From: Nitrospira sp.
Lineage (GTDB): Bacteria; Nitrospirota; Nitrospiria; Nitrospirales; Nitrospiraceae
DNA: 5,389 nt
Assembly: GCA_024998705.1 (NCBI GenBank)
Contig: JACOEF010000243.1
Coordinates: 1-5,389 of the forward strand
Direction of reading: 5' to 3'
The stretch's first letter is position 1. Every line of letters starts with the position of its first letter. This document shows, one piece after another, positions 1 through 5,389 of the stretch. The notes beneath the pieces are model-generated. The model ran no database searches and was not told the DNA's origin. It saw only the letters and a program-made list of their open reading frames with translations. A program made the position numbers and the translations under genes.

Positions 1-865
1 CCGCCAGCGATTGCTTGGCTTCCATCGGATGAGCCGTCTTGATGCGGCCTAAGTCTTCCGTCGTCAGCAGCTCGTAATAGCGATGCATCAGCGCATCGCT
101 GATCGACATGAGCTTGCCGAACATGTCGGCAGGCTGATCTTCGAGCGCGATGTAATTGCCGAAACTCTTGCTCATCTTCCGCACGCCGTCGGTCCCCTCC
201 AGGAGCGGCATGGTGATGACGGCCTGCGCTTCCTGCCCATAATCCCGCTGCAGATCCCGCCCCATCAGGAGATTGAATTTTTGATCGGTACCACCCAACT
301 CGACGTCGGCCTTGAGTGCGACCGAATCATACCCCTGGATCAAGGGATACATGAACTCGTGAATGCTGATCGGCTTCTCCTCCGTGTACCGCTTGTGGAA
401 GTCTTCCCGCTCCAACATACGAGCCACGGTGTAGTGCGCGCTCAGTTCAATCAGTCCCTCGGCCGTCATGCTACTCATCCAACGGCTATTGAATTCCACC
501 AGCGTTTTTTGAGGGTCCAGGATCTTGAAAATCTGGCGTTCGTACGTCTTGGCGTTCTCCAGCACCTTCTCTTTCGAAAGCGCAACCCGTGTCTCCGATC
601 GGCCCGTCGGATCACCGATCATACCGGTGAAATCACCGATGAGAAAGATCACCTGATGCCCTAAGTCTTGAAAGTGCTTGAGCTTGTGAATGAGGACCGT
701 GTGGCCGAGGTGCAGGTCCGGCGCGGTTGGATCAAACCCCGCCTTGACGCGCAGCGGACGATTTTCCTTGATCGAACGCACCAGCTTCGATTCCAACTCG
801 TTCGGCTGAATAACTTCAACCGTTCCACGAAGTATCAGCTCCAATTGTTGTGTTAACGGAGTCAC
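1..865 (-). CDS. tyrS: Tyrosyl-tRNA synthetase, KMSKS-type (3' end cut by window edge)
   Basis: This cytoplasmic class Ic enzyme activates tyrosine with ATP and charges tRNA-Tyr. The first 288 residues are visible. They include the HLGH form of the HIGH motif (residues 52-55), the GDPTGR loop (84-89), the tyrosine-site segment PLIQGYDS (174-181), GGTDQKFN (191-198) and a KMSKS loop (230-234). KMSKS rather than KFGKT puts it in the TyrZ-like second TyrRS subgroup. Family members have about 400 residues, so roughly the last 110, including the expected C-terminal S4-type tRNA-binding domain, lie beyond the left edge. I chose the GTG at 865-863 because AAAGGA lies five bases upstream (871-876) and the reading frame gives a normal N-terminus ([10 protein letters not shown]). 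The GTG overlaps the TGA of the upstream comEA-like gene in the sequence GTGA, so translation is probably coupled. The function is certain; the start is likely. Confidence 0.96.
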   Translation of the reverse strand, partial: MTPLTQQLELILRGTVEVIQPNELESKLVRSIKENRPLRVKAGFDPTAPDLHLGHTVLIHKLKHFQDLGHQVIFLIGDFTGMIGDPTGRSETRVALSKEKVLENAKTYERQIFKILDPQKTLVEFNSRWMSSMTAEGLIELSAHYTVARMLEREDFHKRYTEEKPISIHEFMYPLIQGYDSVALKADVELGGTDQKFNLLMGRDLQRDYGQEAQAVITMPLLEGTDGVRKMSKSFGNYIALEDQPADMFGKLMSISDALMHRYYELLTTEDLGRIKTAHPMEAKQSLA

Positions 866-1386
866 AGAGTTCCTTTGTGTCGAGACAGCGATCGAGTATT
901 GGTCACGAGCACGTGAGGACGAAGCCGATCGAACTTCTTGCGTCCGATGCCCTTCACCTGCCGGAGGTCTTCAACCTTCGTGAAGGGCCCCTTCGCGACC
1001 CGGTGCTCGATCACCCGCTGCGCCAGCTTCGGCCCAATGCCTGGCAAGGCCTCCAAATCCGATGCCGTCGCATAATTGAGATCTACCTGCCGAGCGACCG
1101 CATGGTGCACCGGCTCCTCGCGCGGCGCAAGTGACTCTCGCACCTCAACCGGCTGTACCGTCGGAACCTCGGGCACCTTCGGAACAAGAGTCGATTCGCC
1201 GGCCCGCGAGAGAGTAGCCGACGGAGGAGCGAGAACCTGCCGCGACGCCGCTCCAGCCTGAGCAACAGCCACCGGTGACGCTGAATGAGGGGCGACCTGC
1301 CTGATCGGCGTGACCGAGCCGATCCAGATCAACGATCCCAAGGTTACCCCCAGCATCGCGAGCTTAATGAGGAGTGAACGCACCAT
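862..1386 (-). CDS. ComEA-type helix-hairpin-helix DNA-binding protein, membrane-anchored
   Basis: This 174-residue protein has an N-terminal membrane anchor or signal (about residues 5-25, rich in L, I, G and V). A Pro/Ala/Val-rich, low-complexity linker follows (about 26-98), then a ComEA-type double helix-hairpin-helix domain (about 100-161). The domain opens with [18 protein letters not shown], with the first hairpin GIG at 116-118. The GPF turn is at 133-135 and the second hairpin GIG at 146-148. In the ComEA family this domain binds double-stranded DNA in the periplasm or cell surface during uptake by competent cells; that role here is inferred from homology. The short basic tail ([10 protein letters not shown]) is not part of the domain. 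The ATG overlaps the lpd stop by one base (TAATG) and has no obvious Shine-Dalgarno of its own, so it is probably translated by ribosomes finishing lpd. Its stop overlaps the tyrS start. Related small HhH proteins of unknown role exist, so the competence role is not proven. Confidence 0.9.
   Translation of the reverse strand: MVRSLLIKLAMLGVTLGSLIWIGSVTPIRQVAPHSASPVAVAQAGAASRQVLAPPSATLSRAGESTLVPKVPEVPTVQPVEVRESLAPREEPVHHAVARQVDLNYATASDLEALPGIGPKLAQRVIEHRVAKGPFTKVEDLRQVKGIGRKKFDRLRPHVLVTNTRSLSRHKGTL
871..876 (-). promoter_or_regulatory. Ribosome binding site of tyrS inside the comEA-like gene
   Basis: The minus strand reads AAAGGA followed by ACTCT and then the GTG start. The spacing of five bases is suitable. 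It lies within the last codons of the upstream gene and supports the GTG at 865 over the in-frame TTG seven codons later. Confidence 0.6.
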
Positions 1387-2807
1387 TATGTCGACGGCTT
1401 TCGCGCAAGATGAATGGCGTGGCCATGGACGTCTTCCATTGCCTCCATGAGCCCCTCGGCCAGGGTCGGGTGCGCGTGAATCATCTCCGCCACACGCGAG
1501 ACAGTCGCGCCAAGATGCATCGCCAGCGCGGCTTCATGAATGAGGTCGGTGGCATGGGCTCCAAGAATGTGCACCCCCAGGATCCGGTCACTCTCCGCAT
1601 CGGCAATGACCTTCAACAAGCCCTGAATATCCCCAGAGGCCTGCGCCTTCCCCAATCCGCCGTAGCGGAAACGTCCGACCTTCACCGCCTGTTGCGGATC
1701 TTTTCCGGTTGCCACGCACCGGTCGCGGGCCTGCTGTTCCGTCAACCCCACCCGACCGACTTCAGGTAACGTAAAGATGCCCGTGGGGATGACATCGTAG
1801 TCGATCGTCTTGGCGTGGCCCATAAAATTCTCGACGGCCACTTTTCCCTGTGCCGATGCCACATGCGCCAGCATGGCCTTGCCGACGACATCACCGATCG
1901 CATAGACGCCGGGCACGTTCGTTTGCATCCGCTCGTTGACCACGATTTCTCCGCGTGGCCCGACCTGCACTCCAACTTTCTCCAGTCCGATACCGCGCGA
2001 GTTAAACCCTCGCCCCACGGACACCAATACCTGTGCTGCATTGAAAGACAGGCCGTTACGAAGGTGGGCCGTGATCAGGTCGGGCTGGCGGACAATACTG
2101 TCCACCGTCACTCCCGTGTGGATCTCCACACCCCTCTTCTTCAATTCCCGCTCCATGGTCTGGCTAATTTCTTCGTCTTCCAAGGGAAGTAGCCGCGGCA
2201 TGAGCTCGACCATGATGACCTGCGTCCCTAGCCCGCTATAGAGAGACGCGAACTCACAGCCCTCCACTCCTCCGCCCACAATCAAGAGGCTCGCGGGGAT
2301 CCTGCTGAGGTCCAACGCCTGCTTGCTGGTGATGATCTGGGTGCCGTCGATGGGGAACAGGGGCAGATGCGGCCAGGATGAACCGGTGGCAATGATCAGG
2401 CCGTCGGCTTCGACCCGGGTTTCGCCGCCATCCGGTTTCTGCACGCGAATGGTGCGCGCATCCAGCAATGTCCCCGTGCCCTCCACGTGTTCGATATTCC
2501 ACGTTTTGAATAACGTGGCAATGCCTTTCACAAGCGTGGACACGACTCTGTTCTTGCGAGCCACCATGACGGCAGGATCGTACGTCACCGGTCCGCTGAG
2601 TTGGATCCCGAAATCCTTGGCCTTTTTCGCCTTGTCGCCAAGCTCGACGACCGACAACAACGCTTTGCTCGGGATACAGCCCCAATTCAGGCAGACCCCG
2701 CCCAAGGCTTGGTTTTCGATCACGGTGACACGCGCCCCAAGCTGGGCTGCGCGAATCGCCGCCACGTATCCGCCGGGACCGGCGCCAAGAATTGCGAGGT
2801 GACTCAT
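1386..2807 (-). CDS. lpd: Dihydrolipoyl dehydrogenase (E3 / glycine cleavage L-protein)
   Basis: This cytoplasmic flavoprotein reoxidises dihydrolipoyl groups on GcvH or on 2-oxoacid dehydrogenase E2 subunits, passing electrons through FAD to NAD+. Its 473 residues are the normal family length. Visible parts are the FAD-binding GAGPGG (8-13) with Glu31 at the end of strand 2, the redox disulfide in GGVCLNWGCIPSK (Cys39 and Cys44), and TGS (141-143). The NAD-binding GGGVEGCE (178-185) is followed by Glu201, which fits NAD rather than NADP. The second FAD motif YAIGDV is at 302-307. The C-terminal catalytic HAHPTLAE has His446 and Glu451 as the usual dyad. All key residues are present. Glu182 stands where most family members have Ile (GGGxIGxE). 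The ATG at 2807 has only a weak ribosome site, but MSHLAILGAGPGG is the natural N-terminus. The gene is 91 bases after gcvH, which suggests service to GcvH, though it may serve several lipoyl complexes. Its TAA overlaps the next start. Confidence 0.97.
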   Translation of the reverse strand: MSHLAILGAGPGGYVAAIRAAQLGARVTVIENQALGGVCLNWGCIPSKALLSVVELGDKAKKAKDFGIQLSGPVTYDPAVMVARKNRVVSTLVKGIATLFKTWNIEHVEGTGTLLDARTIRVQKPDGGETRVEADGLIIATGSSWPHLPLFPIDGTQIITSKQALDLSRIPASLLIVGGGVEGCEFASLYSGLGTQVIMVELMPRLLPLEDEEISQTMERELKKRGVEIHTGVTVDSIVRQPDLITAHLRNGLSFNAAQVLVSVGRGFNSRGIGLEKVGVQVGPRGEIVVNERMQTNVPGVYAIGDVVGKAMLAHVASAQGKVAVENFMGHAKTIDYDVIPTGIFTLPEVGRVGLTEQQARDRCVATGKDPQQAVKVGRFRYGGLGKAQASGDIQGLLKVIADAESDRILGVHILGAHATDLIHEAALAMHLGATVSRVAEMIHAHPTLAEGLMEAMEDVHGHAIHLARKPST

Positions 2808-2898
2808 AAACGATCTACTGACGTACTACGATGGTGGATTGGTGATGGATCAAGGACGAAATAGGTCGAACGGCGCGACATCACCCGATCACCACTTG
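2808..2898 (-). other. gcvH-lpd spacer with an inverted repeat
   Basis: This 91-base gap has no gene. The 7-base arms GGTGATG (2841-2847) and CATCACC (2879-2885) are complementary with a 31-base loop, and the GTGGATT/GTGATGGAT stretch beside them is internally repetitive. There is no T run, so it is not a typical terminator. It could be a processing or attenuation element between the two genes, or chance. A second promoter for lpd could also lie here, but no good hexamer pair was found. Confidence 0.3.
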
Positions 2899-3285
2899 CT
2901 AATGTTTCTGTTTACTCAAAAACGTTTCGTACTGGCCGGCCGTCATCAGCTGCTCCACTTCAGCCGGTGCAGTAAGATCGATGACCGCCATCCACCCCTT
3001 GCCATAGGGATCGGAATTGACGACCTCAGGATGGTCTTTGAGATCGGCATTGATCTTCGCAATGGTTCCGCTGACCGGCGTATAGATCGTGGAGGTGGTT
3101 TTGGTGGACTCCACTTCGCCAATCTGCTGGCCGGCCGTGACCTTGGCACCGACCTTTGGAAGGTCGATGAAGACGATGTCGCCCAACGCATCTTGCGCTA
3201 AATGACTGATGCCGACTGTCGCCTGCGCGCCTTCGGCACGGACCCATTCATGTTCCTGGTGGTAGCGAAGATTAGACGGTATCAT
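2899..3285 (-). CDS. gcvH: Glycine cleavage system H protein (lipoyl carrier)
   Basis: GcvH carries the lipoyl arm that takes the aminomethyl group from P-protein, presents it to T-protein, and is then reoxidised by L-protein. The 128 residues match the family length. The N-terminus (RYHQEHEWVR, 7-16) is typical. The segment VGISHLAQDALGDIVFIDLP (24-43) is the conserved first half of the barrel. The lipoyl lysine is Lys62 in the hairpin EVESTKTTSTIYTPVSG (57-73). The C-terminal part contains the usual NSDPYGKGWM (90-99). The ATG is preceded by GAGGAG four bases away. The lpd gene follows after 91 bases, giving an H-L pair. No gcvT or gcvP gene is visible, so whether the protein acts in glycine cleavage, its reversal, or as a lipoyl donor to other enzymes cannot be decided here. 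The sequence after the lysine is TTST, where many relatives have A/VSD. Confidence 0.97.
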   Translation of the reverse strand: MIPSNLRYHQEHEWVRAEGAQATVGISHLAQDALGDIVFIDLPKVGAKVTAGQQIGEVESTKTTSTIYTPVSGTIAKINADLKDHPEVVNSDPYGKGWMAVIDLTAPAEVEQLMTAGQYETFLSKQKH

Positions 3286-3289
3286 GACT

Positions 3290-3295
3290 CTCCTC
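3290..3295 (-). promoter_or_regulatory. Strong ribosome binding site of gcvH
   Basis: The minus strand reads GAGGAG, then AGTC, then the ATG of gcvH. It is the strongest Shine-Dalgarno in the window and fixes the gcvH start. High translation would suit an abundant carrier protein. Confidence 0.8.
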
Positions 3296-3420
3296 TTGCA
3301 TAGGTCGCTGCCCCCACCTCCAGCGGCGTGTTCAGCCTGCCACTCTGCTCACCGTACCAGAGTACGCCTCGGAGACTGGCCAGCCTGCGGCCTTGGTGGA
3401 CATGCGTGTGCGCGACCTAG

Positions 3421-3448
3421 TTGATAAGATGCCCCATCAAACTGTTAG
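3421..3448 (-). promoter_or_regulatory. Weak candidate sigma-70-type promoter for gcvH
   Basis: The minus strand has CTAACA (3443-3448) and TATCAA (3421-3426) separated by 16 bases. Each hexamer matches four of six bases of TTGACA and TATAAT. It sits in the more AT-rich part of the leader and would give an untranslated leader of about 130 bases before gcvH. A match this poor can arise by chance; the evidence is position more than sequence. Confidence 0.2.
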
Positions 3449-3482
3449 TGCCGCCGGATCGTAAAAGCTGCGAAAAACTTTG

Positions 3483-5021
3483 TCAAGGAATCACCACCGG
3501 CGCATCCGGCACAAACACGAGGTGTCGAATGTCCGGCGTGCGCAACTCATCCGCCTGCTGCGCCAGCCCCGTGAACATGCCGCCCCCATGCTCAGCCGGC
3601 GTGCGGAGCAACACCCACCCCTGCGGCAAGGTTTGGGGTTCCCCTTTCTCCGACTGAATGACATCCCGGCTCCAGCCCTTGAACGCCCCTCCGAACGAGC
3701 GAACATCCGAGGCCTCACGGGACGCCCCGCCCAATAATAAATCAAACCCACGCCGGCGCGCCTCGGCAGCATCTTCGCCGTAGTTCATCAGCGCAGACGT
3801 CGGATTCGACAAGGCCTCCGGATGGATTTCGAGCACCATCCGCAGTCGCGGCACAACCTTCTGCAAATATTTCTTGAGGCGGGCCAGCGTATCGAGTTCC
3901 TGCCGCGCCTTCCACCCGACCCAACGCCAGAGTGTTTTATCAGACGCGGGAACCTCCTCGTTCGGGCGGAGTACCATGCGATCACGAAGAGCTTGGGCCA
4001 CCTCAGACGAGGGTTGATGAACTTGTGTTTCGAATTGGCGCAACACGCCGTCGCTCACCTCATAGGCAAAACTATTCTCGGCGCGACTGCGGAACACCAC
4101 ACCATCGACACCGGACTTGAGCAAATCAGCCAGCAACTGAGCCATCTGTTGTTGAACGGGCGGAGCCAACAGGTCGAACTGGGACCAGGGATGAACCTTG
4201 CGCCTGGTCGGATCGTAGAGCAGCATCTTCGACTCTGGACGATGGTCGGACAGCGGCGCATGATAGAGATCAAGGACGGCATAGACGGAGAGGCCGAGTT
4301 CATGCGCCTGTGGCACCATCACCCCGTACCAGTCCGTGAGTACGGGCCCTTGCGACGTGGCAAACAACGCCCCGGCGGGCAAGTTCGGAAGTGGGCTGCT
4401 CGTCGGAGGGCCGGTGGGAACCAGCGGACGGGTGAAGGATGACTCCAGACTCGCATCCATCAGGATGGCACTGATCCCCTGCGCGCTCAGTTGTCGCACC
4501 CACGATTCGACCTGAGACATCGGCGGCAAGTTGCTAAAAGACACGTACAACGCAGTGTGCCCCGACCTCGCACCGGCGGGCAACGCCGGTTGATTGCGCA
4601 AGGCCTCGATACGGTGCCGGGCTCGTTCGGCATAAACGTTCTGGGTGGACGCCGGCGCGCCCTCAGGGCCGGCCAATAACCGGTACTCCTTGACCGCGGC
4701 AGTCACCTCGCCCATTTGGTCGTACGACTGCCCCAAATCCCAATGGGCTTCCATCGCGCGGCGAGATTTCGGATAGGTCGTCAGATACCGCTCGTACAGA
4801 TGGATGGCCGCGGAATAACGTCCATCGGAAAACGCAGTGGAGGCTTGATACCAGAGGCGTGTCTCGGCTTCGACGGCCGGATTTTCCGTCGGCGTCGCGA
4901 CCGGAGCCGCCTGAGGCAGCGGCGACCCGGCGCAACCGGCCACGAAGACCAGCAGCAAGAGGACGGGGACAAGCGACGTGTCGGCTCGACGGCCCGGCAA
5001 GCACCGTCGAGCAGGGACCAC
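3483..5021 (-). CDS. Lipoprotein with TPR repeats and a putative glycoside-hydrolase-like barrel
   Basis: I do not recognise a named gene. From the GTG at 5021 the protein has 512 residues. It starts with a signal peptide whose core VLLLLVF leads into the lipobox VAGC with Cys30, so it should be a lipidated envelope protein. Residues about 56-118 read as two TPR units (FSDGRYSAAIHLYERYLTTYP, then a second with LGQSYDQMGEVTAAVKEY). Residues about 156-512 look like a TIM barrel of the GHL type found in PgaB C-termini (GHL13) or GHL10 proteins. The cues are TALYVSFSN as first strand, AHELGLSVYAVLDL, GVDGVVF (304-310), WRWVGWKARQEL (365-376) and RMVLEIHP (394-401). Where those families usually have an acidic pair after the GxxF strand, this protein has RSRAEN. 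Catalysis is therefore doubtful, and a sugar-binding or scaffold role is possible. The start is uncertain: TTG at 5042 has an AGG six bases upstream, and TTG at 5000 would give a shorter 23-residue signal sequence. The gene follows ndk closely and may share its transcript. That it is a gene and lipoprotein is firm; the barrel assignment is tentative. Confidence 0.8.
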   Translation of the reverse strand: MVPARRCLPGRRADTSLVPVLLLLVFVAGCAGSPLPQAAPVATPTENPAVEAETRLWYQASTAFSDGRYSAAIHLYERYLTTYPKSRRAMEAHWDLGQSYDQMGEVTAAVKEYRLLAGPEGAPASTQNVYAERARHRIEALRNQPALPAGARSGHTALYVSFSNLPPMSQVESWVRQLSAQGISAILMDASLESSFTRPLVPTGPPTSSPLPNLPAGALFATSQGPVLTDWYGVMVPQAHELGLSVYAVLDLYHAPLSDHRPESKMLLYDPTRRKVHPWSQFDLLAPPVQQQMAQLLADLLKSGVDGVVFRSRAENSFAYEVSDGVLRQFETQVHQPSSEVAQALRDRMVLRPNEEVPASDKTLWRWVGWKARQELDTLARLKKYLQKVVPRLRMVLEIHPEALSNPTSALMNYGEDAAEARRRGFDLLLGGASREASDVRSFGGAFKGWSRDVIQSEKGEPQTLPQGWVLLRTPAEHGGGMFTGLAQQADELRTPDIRHLVFVPDAPVVIP

Positions 5022-5049
5022 ATAAGAGACGTCTGCGCTCAACGTGCGC

Positions 5050-5389
5050 CTACCCGACCAACTCCATTTCGGCAAAGAAATACCCGATCTCGAACTTCGC
5101 CGTCTCCGGTGCATCCGAGCCATGGACGGCATTGAATTCAATGTTCGCGCCATGGGCCGCACGGATCGTCCCCTGCTCGGCCTTGGCCGGATCGGTCGCG
5201 CCCATCAACTCACGGTTCGTCTTGATGGCATTGTCGCCCTGCAGCACCAGCACCAGGCAGGGGCCGGACGACATGAACGTACAGAGGCTGTCGAAAAACG
5301 GGCGCGCCTTGTGCACGGCATAAAATCCCTGGGCAGTGGCTTTGGACATGTGCATCAGACGCATCGCCACAGGCCGCAATCCGGCTTTC
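5050..5389 (-). CDS. ndk: Nucleoside diphosphate kinase (5' end cut by window edge)
   Basis: This enzyme moves the terminal phosphate of ATP to other nucleoside diphosphates through a phospho-histidine, balancing cellular NTP and dNTP pools. The last 112 residues are visible, beginning [16 protein letters not shown]. Recognisable parts are [21 protein letters not shown], the [14 protein letters not shown] loop, and the active-site NAVHGSD, whose His codon is at 5124-5122. The ending [14 protein letters not shown] is typical. Family members have about 140 residues, so around 30 N-terminal residues lie outside the window, and the in-frame TTG at 5379 is internal, not the start. The TAG stop is at 5052-5050. 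The lipoprotein gene begins 8 to 50 bases later depending on its start codon, so co-transcription is likely. No terminator is seen between them. Confidence 0.97.
   Translation of the reverse strand, partial: KAGLRPVAMRLMHMSKATAQGFYAVHKARPFFDSLCTFMSSGPCLVLVLQGDNAIKTNRELMGATDPAKAEQGTIRAAHGANIEFNAVHGSDAPETAKFEIGYFFAEMELVG

Larger units (their letters stand above)
3286..3482 (-). other. Intergenic leader between the lipoprotein gene and gcvH
   Basis: These 197 bases hold no credible gene on either strand. They contain a short inverted repeat (ACTCTG at 3342-3347 with CAGAGT at 3358-3363), a competing one (GTAC at 3354-3357 and 3362-3365), and an 8-base direct repeat CAGCCTGC (3333-3340 and 3381-3388). 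No GC-rich hairpin followed by a T run is seen after the lipoprotein stop, so no intrinsic terminator is called. The conserved glycine riboswitch core was looked for and not recognised. As the longest gap in the window, it is the best place for a gcvH-lpd promoter. Confidence 0.55.

Noticed and set aside
83..664. Plus-strand open frame of 193 codons opposite tyrS
   Set aside because: It lies wholly antisense to a well-conserved TyrRS sequence and its translation has no recognisable domain. It is a by-product of GC-rich codon use.
2323..2802. Plus-strand open frame opposite the start of lpd
   Set aside because: It is antisense to the FAD-binding and redox-disulfide region of Lpd, which is clearly the coding strand.
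2826..2854. Promoter for lpd (TTGATC, 17 bases, CGTAGT on the minus strand)
   Set aside because: The first hexamer matches four and the second only three of six consensus bases, with no supporting context, so it is no better than chance.
3286..3482. Glycine riboswitch upstream of gcvH
   Set aside because: The conserved core segments of the glycine aptamer could not be found on the minus strand. A covariance search would be decisive.
3440..3482. Intrinsic terminator after the lipoprotein gene
   Set aside because: There are short T runs on the minus strand (TTTTT and TTTT) but no GC-rich hairpin before them.
3822..4442. Plus-strand open frame of 206 codons opposite the lipoprotein gene
   Set aside because: The minus strand has the lipobox, TPR units and a continuous 512-codon frame. 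The plus-strand product is His/Arg-rich without any domain.
4781..5023. Open frame from the ATG at 5023
   Set aside because: The frame misses the hydrophobic signal core and gives an Arg/Ser/Cys-rich product with no domain; it stops after 80 codons inside the lipoprotein gene.
5022..5162. N-terminal extension of the lipoprotein frame to a start at 5162
   Set aside because: Most of it overlaps the conserved C-terminus of NDK, including the active-site histidine region, and it would place an odd Arg/Ser/Met-rich stretch before the signal peptide.

Overview
The window is a GC-rich bacterial chromosomal segment with six protein genes, all on the minus strand. In the direction of transcription (right to left) they are ndk (5' end beyond the right edge), a TPR-containing lipoprotein with a putative glycoside-hydrolase-like barrel, gcvH, lpd, a ComEA-type helix-hairpin-helix membrane protein, and tyrS (3' end beyond the left edge). 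I found no RNA gene, insertion sequence, CRISPR array, phage gene or other sign of a recent insertion. A lipobox-type lipoprotein signal and a ComEA-type DNA-uptake protein suggest a diderm (Gram-negative) bacterium. The gene set and codon use would fit Nitrospirota or a similar lineage, but that is an impression and cannot be settled from this window.

Right part (3483-5389): the C-terminal 112 residues of nucleoside diphosphate kinase are followed, after about 30 bases or less, by the lipoprotein gene. The lipoprotein is the least characterised gene here. It has a signal peptide with lipobox Cys, one or two TPR repeats, then a domain of about 350 residues that reads like the GHL-type TIM barrels of PgaB C-termini or the GHL10 family. 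The acidic pair expected after the central strand is not there.

Middle (2808-3482): a 197-base intergenic region without a gene precedes gcvH, which has a strong Shine-Dalgarno. A 91-base gap separates gcvH from lpd. GcvH carries the lipoyl lysine, and the lpd product is the enzyme that reoxidises the dihydrolipoyl arm, so these two work directly together. The gcvT and gcvP partners are not in the window.

Left part (1-2807): lpd, the comEA-like gene and tyrS are packed with no spacing. The lpd stop and comEA start share one base (TAATG), and the comEA stop and tyrS start share four bases (GTGA). This indicates one transcript with probable translational coupling of central carbon/glycine metabolism, DNA uptake and tRNA charging functions.

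I see no clearly new multi-gene system. The most worthwhile lead is the TPR plus GHL-barrel lipoprotein. The unusual lpd-comEA-tyrS coupling comes second.
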